From Ovis canadensis (taxonomy: Eukaryota > Chordata > Mammalia > Artiodactyla > Bovidae), in assembly GCF_042477335.2 (NCBI RefSeq), contig NC_091245.1, positions 29,398,501 to 29,462,500 of the forward strand: a stretch of DNA of 64,000 bases. The letters are read 5' to 3'. Numbering within the stretch: the stretch's first letter is position 1; each line of letters begins with the position of its first letter. Of this stretch, positions 50,005-62,000 are shown one piece after another. A model generated the notes under the pieces. It saw nothing but the letters and a program-made list of their open reading frames with translations, did not search any database and was not told the origin of the DNA. Made by a program: the position numbers and the translations under genes.

Positions 50005-53000
50005 TGCGGAAAAAAGATGTCCCTTTAATAAAACGTTATCAACATATATCGTACACAAACTACAATGTATCATAATTACTTTTTTTTTTTCCTCTCTTAA
50101 TTCAGAACCAGACTACAAGGTAAGAAAAAACACAGAAACAGCTACAATGTTCCCAATAATCCGCACAAGGTCTTTTTTCAGGCAGATGATATCTCACATA
50201 ATATGATATACATGGATCAAAGGAGGGAAGAAAACGAAGACCAGCTACAGGGGAGAGGGGGGAGAGGGGCGTAAATGTACAAAGAATTCAGGTGTCTCAG
50301 GGAAAGACACAGAGGTTTCGATGCAGGGTGGTGAGGTGAGGGAGGCCATGAGTCACTCCTCCTGGGAGGGGACAGGCTCCACTGTGGCGTTTGTCGGTTT
50401 TTGAAAATAAAAACAGGTCTGGAAACAGCACATCTGTTTGGTTGTCGGTGTCCCCCCCCCGCCCCCCACAGCTATTCCAAAGTCTTTCCATCCAGTTCCA
50501 AGCATATACAGAGCAATTCTGGTCAATATCCCATCTTTGAAAAAGAAGGAAGAATCAAGAGAAAAAAAAAAAAAAGAAAACCCAACTCCAGCCCTGCGCT
50601 GCCCGCACACACGACGTGGACGATGCGAGGGAGGAGGACGCAGAGGTCGAGGTTTCCACGTCCCAGGTCCCAGCCATCCTGTTGGGGGCGGCCTCCCCGA
50701 CTCCACTCCGAGCCGCCACCCGGCTGGCAGGATCCTCACTGGGAGGCCTGCGGCAGGGCTGAGGAGGGGCGGGAGCCCGGGTGAGGAGAGGTCCAGAGGA
50801 GAGAGGACGCAGTCCTGGGAGCACAGTGCATGCCAACCGGGCCACAGCGCAGCTCCGCTGGGGCGGGGGTCTGGGGTCCAAGCTGTGTAGCTGCTGTCCA
50901 CCTCGCCGGGAGAGGCCAAGAGAAAACAAAACCGGTTCCCGCCCCTCCCTCATCAGCACAAACCGAAATCCCCAGGTGGAAAAGGGTGACTCCTTTTTCT
51001 TTCCAAAACAGGCCGTTTGAAAGAAACCACCGATTGTAAACTGCCCAGTTTATTATAATTATTATTATTATTTTTAGATGGCTACAAAGACAGGTGAGAT
51101 CTCACACCTAGACTAGCTTTCCTGGTGGAAGGGCTTGGGTACAGACAACGGGGCTTGGTTTTATTTTTTTTTGTCCTTTTTCTTTTTTTAAAGAAGAAAG
51201 CAAAGAGGTTGATTGGGGTGGGGTTGGGGGGGCTTGCTAGAAGCTTCCATTTTTAAAAATTTTTTCCCCAAAAAACCCCCCCTGAAAACAAATTAAAAAA
51301 AAATCCCAACAACAGCAGAACCCCAAACAAACAAACAAACAAAAAAACAGAAAAGTGTCAAGGACATCAAAGGTCCTTCGGGAAAGGGCAAGGGTGGGAT
51401 TTTTCTGCTCATTGACTTGAAATATATTTTTATTTTGTTTTGTCCTTCATGTTTTATGGAATAAAAAGTTCGGCCTTTTTATTGCATGAAACTAAAACTG
51501 GGACAGGTGGAGGGGGTGGAGGAGAGGGTGGGGGTTGGGGGGAGCAGGAGACGCCCCTCCCCCAGCTCCTGGGTAATGACACCTCACTTCTTCTTGCATA
51601 ATTTCTGGCATCTTCCCGCCTGCAATGTCGGCTCTCTCAGCGTCTCGGAGAAGAGGAGGGGGGGAATCACACACTCATTGTCATGCTTGGAGAATACTGA
51701 AGGGAGAAGCAGAGAAGGGGGGTCGTGAGGGCCGGGTGTGGGAGCCTTGTGGAGGTCTGACTGCATAGAGCTGGACAGGGCCTGTCTCGGGGCTGGGCTG
51801 GGACGCCCATGATGGCACTGGGTGGGCAAGGGGCCAGCAGGCGGGACTCAGGAACCATCCCCCCCGCACCAGCCTGTGTCCCTCACTTGCCTACCCTGCC
51901 CCCCTTTCCTCTCCAAATCACCCCTTCTTTCCTAAGGAAGCCAGCAGCAGCCCCTGCCCTCCCCTCATAGGGCCACGGACTGCAGAGGATGGGGGTCTGA
52001 TGAGCTGGAGCACAGCCAGGGCACCCTGGGGTGGGAGCCGGCCTGGGGTTCTCAGAAGCTACACAAACATGACATTGGTTCTTCAGATGAGACTGTAAAC
52101 AAGAAGCCTAATATGAAAAACCAGCCAGCCAGCTCCTCTGCACTGAGACCCCAGGAAGTCACTAGTTGCATGCACACCCACCCTCCAGGAGAGGAGGGCA
52201 CAGACTGAGACAAGGACCCAGCGGGCTAGGGCCCAGGGCTCGTCCAGCACCGTGAGCTTCACCAGCGCCTGCATGCGGACGCCTGGGCAAGGTCGGATTC
52301 TGGTGACAGGCGTCAGCACCGCACTGGGGGCTGGTGGGGGTCGGGGGGAGGTGAGGGCGCTCCATTTTGTGTGGAAAAATAACCGAGGTGAAAGGCTCAT
52401 GACGCAGCTGCCAGGACACTGGCCCGGCAGACAGGTCTCGGGCAGGAGACTCTGAAACTTCAATCGCTAGTCCCGGGGCCCAGAGGATACAGTGAGGACC
52501 CGGAGGATGAAATAAGGGTGGTGGTGGGCACACTTACATTGTCATTCTGGAAGGAGTGGAGGAAGTTCCCTCCTAGCTCGCCATCGTCCCGAGGGGTGCC
52601 TGGAGGGTTGCTAATGCCACTTATGTTGTTGGGAGAATTCTGCAGAGAGAGCAGAGGCGGTGAGCCCCGGGCCCCCAGCAACCTGCCACCCCTCCCGGGA
52701 TGGGGAAAGGCCTTCTGGAGGGTGCTGTCAGGGAGGAGGCAGGGAACACACACTCACTTTTGGAAGCCCGTCTATGTCACCTGACCCTGGAAGGAAAAAA
52801 GAAAGCCCAGTTCAGGGTCTCGCCCATTCTTCTGTGCAGGGGCCTCCAAATGCTTCCACCCAAACCCCAAACATTTTGCCAAAGAGGACCTTCTACCCAG
52901 GCAACATCTTCCTCTTTGGATCTTCCTGTGGGGACTGGGCTCAGCGGAGCCTGGAGCCGAGGCAGCGAAGGCTTCCCGGGAAGTCAGGCAGGGTGCTGAC

Positions 53001-56000
53001 TTACCTAACGAGCCGTTCATGTGGTGTGGCTCCATGCCGCCCATGCCCCCCATCGGGCCGTCCGAGCCTGGACCCATCGGGAACTGTGGGAGAAGCACAG
53101 AGCGTGTCACCTGAGCGGGCCCGCCGCAACCCTCGCGGGGCTCCACACGCTGTGGCACCGAAGTGCGGCCCCCGGGAGCTTCTAGCCTGGAGGAGCGGCT
53201 CTCAGGCACACTCAGGCATTGAACACCAGGAGGCCAGAGGTGGTGCCTCCCCTAAGCCTTCTGACTGTGCAGGGCAGAGGCCTACGCACCACGGGAGGAA
53301 ACAAACCAGGAGAGAAGGAGGGGCTGGCCCAAGGCACCAGAGGCAACTCTCACACCACGTGTCCTGGATCCCACCCTGGGCTCTTTCCATCCCCAAGGCA
53401 GTGTGTGGGGCTCACAGAGACAGAGTGACCCACTGAGCCAGGCCTGGGAATAAAACTATTAATGCCTTTCCTCCCCATTTTACATGTGAGTAAACTGAAG
53501 CACAGAGTGGACCATGCTTTGGCCCTCAATCTCCCAAGCAGGAGATGGAGGAGCTGCAGCTGGACATCGGGCAGCCTGGCCCTGGAGTCATCACACGCGC
53601 CTCCTCTGGCTCCTCCTCTGAAATGTGGGGGGAGCCGGGGCATTGGCGGCAGGCGTTCTCTCCTTGGGACTCCATGGGGGCGCTCACTAGTGAGCAGAGC
53701 TGGAGATGCAGACGGATCAGAGGCCAGGCGTTTCACCGGCTCCACTCCTTTCTCAGGCCCGTCTGGGACTGTCACCCCCATCTCAGAAAAGACGTAACCA
53801 AAGCCCAGAGATCACAAGGCATGGCCACCAAGGGATGGCTGAGCCCAGTCTGGAGAGCCAAGGCCTCGGGGGCCAACCAGACGGGACGGAAGTAGCACAA
53901 CAGAGGCCTGACTGGCATGTGGCCTGCGCTGAGGACCGAGTCACATCCGGGCCTCAGCCTGGAGGAAGAGCGCAGCCATGGACACCCAGCTACCCCACAG
54001 GATACTGAGATCTAGAGAGAGCTGCAGACCACGCACAGCGGCAGCTTCAGAGAGAGGCGCTGGGAAAAAGGCAGAGAAGTCACGATGGGCTGCAAGGAGG
54101 CGGCGGCAGAGCGAAAAAATAACTGGGGCTCAGGACCTGGGCAGGCAGAGATGTGTCACGGCTCCATCCCTGAAAGCGTCCTGCCTGAGCAGAAGAAAGG
54201 GCCCTCTTAGCAGGTGGCAGCAGGACCAGCTGGTGCAAAGACTGCTGTCAGGAGACTGCGAGGGTACCAGTTGCTTCCTCACCCTGACACCCACTCACAT
54301 ACCCTCTGAGAACAGTGTCCTCGCCTCCCCAGTGGCTTCCCAGGGTTGTTGGTGGGCTGGGGGGCACATTTTGCCATCTGGCAATCCATTTCATGCTTAT
54401 TAACCCAAGTGATAGGAGGATGAGGGTGACCTACTTTTTAGGAAGCCAAACCCAAACACAGTCCTACGAGACCAGATACATCCAGGGGAGTTCTCTGGCA
54501 GTCCAGTGGTTAAGAATCCACCTTGCAATGCAGGGAACACAGGTTCCATCCTTGGTCAGGGAATAAGAGCCCACAAGCCATGGAGCAACTAAGCCCGCGT
54601 GCCACAAATGCTGAGCCCTGGGGCCACAGCTGGAGATGCTGCGCACTGTAACGAAAGCTCTTGACCACCACAACTAAAGACCTGATGCAGCCAAATAAAT
54701 AAAATACACATATTTCTTTAAATCCCCAAATTTGATAATATAAACAATTATTCACATGTATTACAGTTGCATAGATATATTTCAAAAACAGGTATCAAAT
54801 TATATTATGTGTATTTTCATGCTGCTTTTAACCACATACAACTGACTCATTTAATAAGTATACAATTCAGTGGTTGTTAGTGTACTTAGCAAGTTGTACC
54901 ATCACCACCACAATCAATTTTAGAGCACTTTCATCATCCCCAAAAGAAACTCTGTACGCATGAGCCATCACTCCCCATTCCCCCTCGAACCCCCAGGCCC
55001 ACACAACCATTAATTTATTCTCTGTGTCACAGATTTAGCTGCTGCTGCTGCTGCTGCTAAGTCGCTTCAGCCGTGTCCGACTCTGTGCGGACCCCACACA
55101 CGGCAGCCCACCAGGCTCCTCTGTCACTGGGATTCTCCAGGCAAGAATATTGGAGTGGGTTGCCATTTCCTTCTCCAAAGCATGCATGCATGCCAAGTCG
55201 CTTCAGCTGTGTCTGACTCTGTGCGACCCCATGGACAGCAGCACACCAGGCTCCTCCATCCACAGGAGTCTCCAGGCAAGAGTACTGGCGTGGGGTGCCA
55301 TTGCCTTCTCCATAGATTTAGCAATTCTAGTTATTTCATGTTGTATATGACCTCTGTGGCTGGCTTCTTTCACTTGGTGAACTGTTTCCAAGGTTTATCC
55401 ATGTTGTAAGCGTGAATCTTGTACTTCATTTCTTATGTCCAAACAACATTCCATTTTATGTATGTGCTACATCTTCATCAGTCAACAGACACTGAGGCTG
55501 TCTCCACTTTGGGGCTATGACGACTAATGCTCCTGTGAACATCTGTGTACAGCTGTGTGGACACGTTTCCATTTCTCTGGGGTAGATGCCAATGAGTGGA
55601 ATTGCAGGGTCACTGTAACTGCTTAACCTATCAAAGAACCGCCAGACTCTTCCACAGCACCTGTACCAGTTTATGTTCCCATGAGCAGCACGTGAGGGTT
55701 CAGAGTCCCTCCCGTCCTCATCACCACCGCTCATTATTTGTCTTTGTGATTCTAGCCATCCTAGTGGGTGTGAAGCGATAACCCACTGAAGTTTTCTTTC
55801 GCATTCCCTCATTAACTAATGACACTGATCATCTTTTCCTGTGCTTATTGGTTCTCTGTACAAGTTTGGAGAAATGTCTATTGAGATCCCTGGCCCACTT
55901 TAAAGTTGGGTTTGTTTTTTATTATTGGGTTCTAAGAATTCTTTACACGTTTACAATTTGAGACCCTTATCAGACATATGACTTGCAAATATTTTCTGTG

Positions 56001-59000
56001 GGCTGTCTTTTTACTTTCCTGACAGTGTCCTCTGAAGCATGAATTTTAAATTTTAATGAAGCCCAGTGCAGCTACTTTTTGCCACTTGTGCTTTTAGTGT
56101 AGCTAAGAAGGCTTTGCTAACCCAGGTCACAAAGATTTATTCCTACATTTTCTTCTAATTGTTTGATAGTTTTAGCTCTGACATTTAGGCCTAGGGTCTA
56201 CTCAGTTAATTTTTGTGTTTGTGTATAAAGAAGTGGTCCAGCTTCATCCATCTGCATGTGGGTATCCAGTTGTTCACTCTGTATTGGTTCCTTTTCTGTT
56301 AAATTCTATTAAAGAACAGCGAAACTAGTGGGGTGACTAGTTGTACAAATAACATGTACGGGGAAAATAGAACACTTTCATAATAACTGTCTTCGACATA
56401 GTAAATTATTTTAACTCTTTAAACTGGATATTTAAATGTTGAGAAGATGTGGCAAGAGCAAGAGCTGCGGCAGATTTTTCCCCAGGGGGCTTCAAGAAAG
56501 CTGCTAGGGAATCATCTCGCTTTCAGGCGCCCAACAAGGCAAATGGTGCTTGCTTTTCCACTAATGCTTCTTTGAATTGCCTGCAGGCTTTGGACACCTT
56601 TCTTTCACGTAGGGCAAAACTGAAGAGAGTCAAACAGAAGATGCGCTGACTTGCCACCCTGCTCTCATCAAGCACTGGTGTCAGTCCAACGCACCAACAA
56701 CAAACACGCCGCTCCACAAGAACACCCGCGCATGCAGCGCTTAGGATTTTACTTAAGCACACAGGTTTTGGATCTGTAGGAATCTGCCTCCAGTTCTCCA
56801 AAGATGTCCATCCGCTTTGTATCTAGGTGGGTTTTGGAAGGTCGGCCATTTGGCAGGCCCTTTTCACCTAGGAGCTCGTCAGATGGGGCTGTGCCTGCCT
56901 ACGACGCCCATCATTTCTGAACATTCCGAGCACATGGATGTCATCATCGATTAAACCTCTCTTTCCCAAGGAAAATGGTTTTTAAAGCACAAAGGTAATT
57001 GTAACTTGTGAGATATAAGCTGGATTCTAAGTAAGTCAGTTTTAATAAAAATGTTGAGAAAGTCTTAGCTAACTTGGCTGCCCTTGCCTATAACACTTCA
57101 TGAGTTCTCAAGCAGTCTCACGTCCAAAAGGGGAGCCATTACTCTGGCTGTATAAGGCTTTGTCACAGCCCCTCTACAACTCTGAACAGCTCAAGCGCAG
57201 GCCACTCAAGCCTCACCTAGGCTCCTGGTGGCCTCGCGAAGATCATGAAACAGTTTTGGAGAAGCAGCAGCTATGTTTCTACTTTATTATAATTCCTTTC
57301 CACATTCTCATCTCACAGTGTTTCCAAGAGAAGAGCATCAGAGCAGACTGACGTTTTCACATCTTCTCTACAGCCAGCAACAACGCCAGTCATCTGTGGG
57401 CAGGTGTCTAAGGCCTTCTCTTTTTTCTTTTATAAACTCAAAAATCTGTTTCTGCATGTTTTGAGCAAACCGACAAGTGACTGAAACCTTTCATTATGAA
57501 AGCTGGATTATCACAGGCGAGCAAATCAGCCCCCTTGGCAGCACTGTTAGGGACAAGGTGGGTGGGGAAATTAGCAGGTAAGAAGTTCATGGACTAAATG
57601 AAACTTGCCAAATTAACTGCACTGTCTGCCAAATATGCAGATAAACGAGCAAAGTGTGGCTTGTATTTGGACAAGAGAACAGTAATAGTTTATTTCTCTT
57701 CCACACTTCATTAACATCTTCTTCGTAGAAACCAAGATGACAAGGTGAAGCTCCAGTTTTCAAGTCAAAGTGCCTAAAAGCCAGGGACACGGTTTTGTGG
57801 AGATGGTCTGATGAACCACTTGATCTGAGGAAGAAAACTCCCCGACTATCAGGATGATGAGACAGAATCAGCCACACACCACGGAGGACCAACACACTTG
57901 TCACCAGAATTCCCCTTCATTTCACCCGTAGGACTTAGTTGCAGCCTCTGAACCAGGAAATGTAATCTTCTCAGTTCATGGAGGCATCAAGGGACCAACA
58001 CGGTGACGGTGATCATTTTAGGGCCGTCGCCCCGCCAAGTGTGGCAGCCGCCTTTCTACACTGAGGACTGGTGTTCCTTTGGATGACATACAAAGCTTGT
58101 GACTGACTTAGAGGGATGTGCACGTCATGTCCCAGATGGCCATGCACTCTCCCACCCCTCCTCCACCCGCACCTCTTCTCTTCTACACGCTTGCCAGTAT
58201 GTTCCGTCTTGGTTATCTGCCTCCCTGATGCAGGTCTCTATGTCCTCACACCTGTCGTTAAAATTCATTCAGGCCTCTCTTGTTTGGACATGTCAGGGTC
58301 ACGCTGGGGCCGGTGGTCTCATCGTTCTCATTTTCATCATTTGAGCTCTTAGAAAACATGACCACAATACTCACAGTGTGAAAAATGACATCTGCACTAT
58401 CTGGACACAAAGCCTAACAGTCACACTGCAGGCAGAGTCAAAGGGGGATTCTGCCAGGGCCTGGATGCTGTGCGGTTGAGTGGTACCCCTCGGGGTGATG
58501 CAACATGGATGATCCATCATTCAGAGCCACAGACCATGACCACTGGCATCTGTGGCTGGGAAAACACGGCAACAGCAACCATGGGAAGAGGGGAGTCTAC
58601 ACCATTTTCTCGCGCTCAGTCCGGTCTTTGGGGCAGCTAAATGGGTCTTGTACATTTTCCCCAACCTTCTACATCCATTGCTAAAACTTCAAAAGACTTG
58701 TGTCCTGGGAAGTCATTTCTCGGGACACAGGGCTTTTGGTGCTAAAACCCAAATGGTTGGCCACCCTAGGGAGAGGCAGGGGTATGGGAGGTACTGGCTG
58801 CCTTGGAGAGACAGGGAGAGAAGGTGGTGGAGTGGCAGGTGAGGACCATGGTTCCCACAGTTCTCAGTCATGGGATCTGGGTAAGGTTCGTCTTGGCAGG
58901 CCTACAACCCCCACCCAGAGGCTGCAACACACGCAGTGTCCACAGTCAGGGCTGTTAGCACATGGGGTGATTCTGGAGTTACACCGGGAACGGAATCAGC

Positions 59001-62000
59001 GGAACCAGACGGAGCATCCTAAAGGCCAGAGCCAACCTTGGAGCCTCAAGCCCATGCTCTGGCTCCGCTGTCCTCGAACTACTGACGCGGTCACACGACA
59101 GCCTCCTTTCCACACCCTGAGCTCCCCCAGGGCAAGCCCAGTGGGATTCACCTTTCCTGCCTGGCCAGGAAGAGCTGCCAGACCAGCCCTGTCCTTAGGG
59201 AGCTCCCAGCCCGGAGAGGCAGACAGGCCACAGCTGCATGGTCCAGTACGGGAACACAAGAGGGGGCGGTGAGCAGGGACCGGGAAAGGTTTCTGTGGTT
59301 TCTGTGTGAGGTTTCCGAGCTAAAGACCAGCAGGGCGGGAACACTGAGCCAGCAGGGCAGGAACACTGAGGGGCCGAGAAGGGAGGGAGTGGTTTCCAGA
59401 TGAGGGAAGGGCGCGAGGAGAGGCAGAGAGGTTATAGGATGTGGGAGTCAGAGGGCTCCCAGAGGCACAGGGCAGGCAGGTACCTGGAGGCCTTGCCGTA
59501 AGCTCCACAGCCAAGTAAACAGCCCAGAGAGGGTGAGCTATCATCACCCAGGGGTACAGCCAGTCAGCTGAGCAGGGACTGGCCCAGACCACCACCCCCC
59601 CCAGCCCCCCGCAGCCTTGGTGCTCTTCCTTCCTCACCAACACCCCGTTCAGGCCAGTGGGGGTCCCCACAGTGAGGCTGGGCACCAGGGGCGGTCCGCA
59701 CAGTGAGGCTTGGCGCCGGGGGGGGGGGGGGGGGGGGAGGGGGGGCGGTCAGCACGGTGAGGCTGGGCACCAGCAGGCATCCCAACAGTGAGGCTGGGCG
59801 CCAGAGGCGGTCCGCACGGTGTGGCTGGGCACCAGCAGGCATCCCAACAGTGAGGCTGGGCGCCAGGGGCGGTCCGCACGGTGTGGCTGGGCACCAGCAG
59901 GGGTCCCCACAGTGAAGCTGGGCACCCTGCTCTGACCACAGGGGTGGGAATCATTCCACCCCCTTCTCTGCCACCCCCTGCCAGCTATAAAATGGGAACC
60001 AAGCTGCCCAAGAGTTAATCACTTTTCTGATGGTTTATTTTATTCATCTTTGGTAACAAATGGCTGAAATCAATTAAACTTGCTTTCCCCTCAGCTGATG
60101 AAGTTAATTATGATTTGTTATGGTATCTGATATGTAAATTATTAGAAAGCAGACTTACGTTGGACCGGCTGCCTCCAGGCGGCACCGGATTAATCATTGT
60201 GTAGATGTTGTCACTGGAATTTGTTGAATCTGTAGAACAGTGGAAACCCGCAAGTCGGGGTGATTAATTCATTGCTTAATTAAAACAAACTCATGGCACT
60301 TGAACTCATTCTTTTGTATTTTATCACCTAAAATTTCCTCTAAGTACCAGCATTTTCTGGCTAATTTGTATTTAATGAAGATTCACAAAGTTTTTAATCA
60401 CAGAAAATTCAACTGTGAAAGCCACTCAACCCTGAAAGGAAGGATTCTGGGGTTCTGGACAGCAGTGTGGACACAGCAAAATCATCTCCGCCCCAAACCA
60501 AACGTGCTCCCCAGATGCTGCCTGGGATCACGCAGGCACAGCCCGACCACCACCTGTGCCCTCCCCGACCCCTGGCTGGCAGTTTTAATCACACTGGGGA
60601 AGAACAGCACCACAGATGACCGAGGGGCCACCCTGCCAAGCTGATGGGGCAGGAGGGAGAGGCAGAGATGGGGCTGGAGACACAGTAACATATGGAGTGG
60701 GTTAATGTGACCCAGTCTGAATGTAGGTCATGCAGCTCATAAAAATGCAGCAGCAGAAAGAGGGAGCCGGAGGGGGAGCCTCACGGCCGCCGCCAGCCCC
60801 ACCCTGCTGCCGAGCAGCCTTCCTGCCATGGGGAGCAGAGGAGGGGGTGGGAGGGACCCCTCTGTCTCCCCAATTAGCCAGAAAAGTCTCCCGAGGAAAT
60901 CAGCTAACGTATTTATATCAGGAGCAGGCACCGTACTTCTCGGGCAGAAATCCAACTACCTCTCACTTTTTATTTTGGGGGTGGGTAAAGATGGCATGCT
61001 GAATTCCTTCTAGTTGGTGGTACGCTATTCTTAGCTGGGAAAGAAACACAATTGTGATGCTGTATGTGTGTGAGTACACGTGCCCTCTTCTATTGAAGAA
61101 AAGGGGAAAAAGGGATCTCTGATACAGAGGACCGGAAACCGAGCTCTGGACACTCAGGAGGCCTCACTCTGCAGAGTCCTGGGCCCAGGAGGCCAGAGCC
61201 CCAAAGCCCCTTTCCAGTCATCTAGAGAAGTGGCAATCAGGACAGGGTTCTCTCTGACCAGGGGAAGTCAAGAGTAGCGAGACACCTCGTTCTTGGATCT
61301 CCTTGCTCTGCCCTGTCCTTCAACTGGAGTGAGGAGTGCCCCAGCTGAAGCCACAGGGTGGGCTGGCGGCACCAGGGTCTCCTGCCCACTAAATCCCTGA
61401 TGCCAAGATGCCAGGTGGGGGGCGCACTGCTCAGGAAGAGTGGCCAGCCAACCCTAGCTCTGTACCAGGCCCCTCCAAGACTTCCTTCTTCTCCAGCGGC
61501 ACCCGTCCCCCAGCCTTCTTACCTGCAGGACTAGGCATGATGGGTGTTCCTGGGGGGCCGCCACCACCAGGGGGTCCCTGGAGACAAGATTAAAAACTGA
61601 TGTTGGAAACCCACGGTGATGACACATGGCGGGAGAGGCCGCGAGCTCCAGCCACATCAGCAGTCCATGCTCACCCGGGGCCCAGCCCCACATTCAGCTC
61701 TCACTCGGCTGCCAGTGTCCACACAGAACCCAGGTGCTTAAGGCCTGGGGGAACCGGACTCCCTCCTTCTCTTCTTTAAACCAGGAGGCAGCTGCGGGCA
61801 TGCCTGTGTGCTCACACACATGGAGCCCAGTGAAACCACAGGCCTGTGGTGGAAGCTGACTGGCCTCCTGGTCAGTCCCCTGGATGGAGGTCCCAACTCT
61901 GGATCTTGTGTGGGGACTTCTGGGACACCAGAAGGTACAAACACCTGCATATTGACATTAGATTCTAGCACAGTTTGGAATATGTGCTCATAACATGTCT

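Larger units (their letters stand above)
41303..50005. other. Intergenic region between convergent MRPL37 and SSBP3
   Basis: About 8.7 kb without a recognised exon. Contents: MIR-like pieces (41430-41560, 41690-41900, 48990-49215), an L1-derived tract (42740-42975), two short tandem duplications (45392-45565 and 48213-48320) and a tandem SINE pair (46617-46936). Open frames here are not supported by splice sites or protein similarity. Confidence 0.6.
50005..51666 (-). other. SSBP3: SSBP3 3' UTR
   Basis: Low-complexity A/T- and homopolymer-rich sequence next to GC-rich islands, with no SINE or LINE over about 1.6 kb, consistent with a conserved 3' UTR. Three poly(A)-type hexamers are visible on the minus strand (51483-51478, 51054-51049, 50029-50024). 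Choosing the last gives a 3' UTR of about 1.65 kb. Confidence 0.6.
53084..60158. other. SSBP3 7-kb intron
   Basis: Holds a CHR-type SINE (54483-54710), an antisense L1 (54715-56320) with a Bov-tA dimer inside it, unique sequence at 56330-59640 where no gene is seen, a minisatellite with a poly-G tract (59650-59932) and an AT-rich TAAT-bearing stretch before the exon at 60159. Confidence 0.6.

Noticed and set aside
50353-50919. 188-codon minus-strand ORF in the SSBP3 3' UTR
   Set aside because: Lies downstream of the SSBP3 stop in GC-rich UTR sequence and shows no domain or splice evidence.
52660-53436. 258-codon plus-strand ORF
   Set aside because: Antisense shadow of three SSBP3 exons and their GC-rich introns. 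It has no independent similarity.
56449-56649. Short basic ORF in the SSBP3 intron (66 codons)
   Set aside because: No splice signals, family or conservation evidence available. Expected by chance in several kb of intron.
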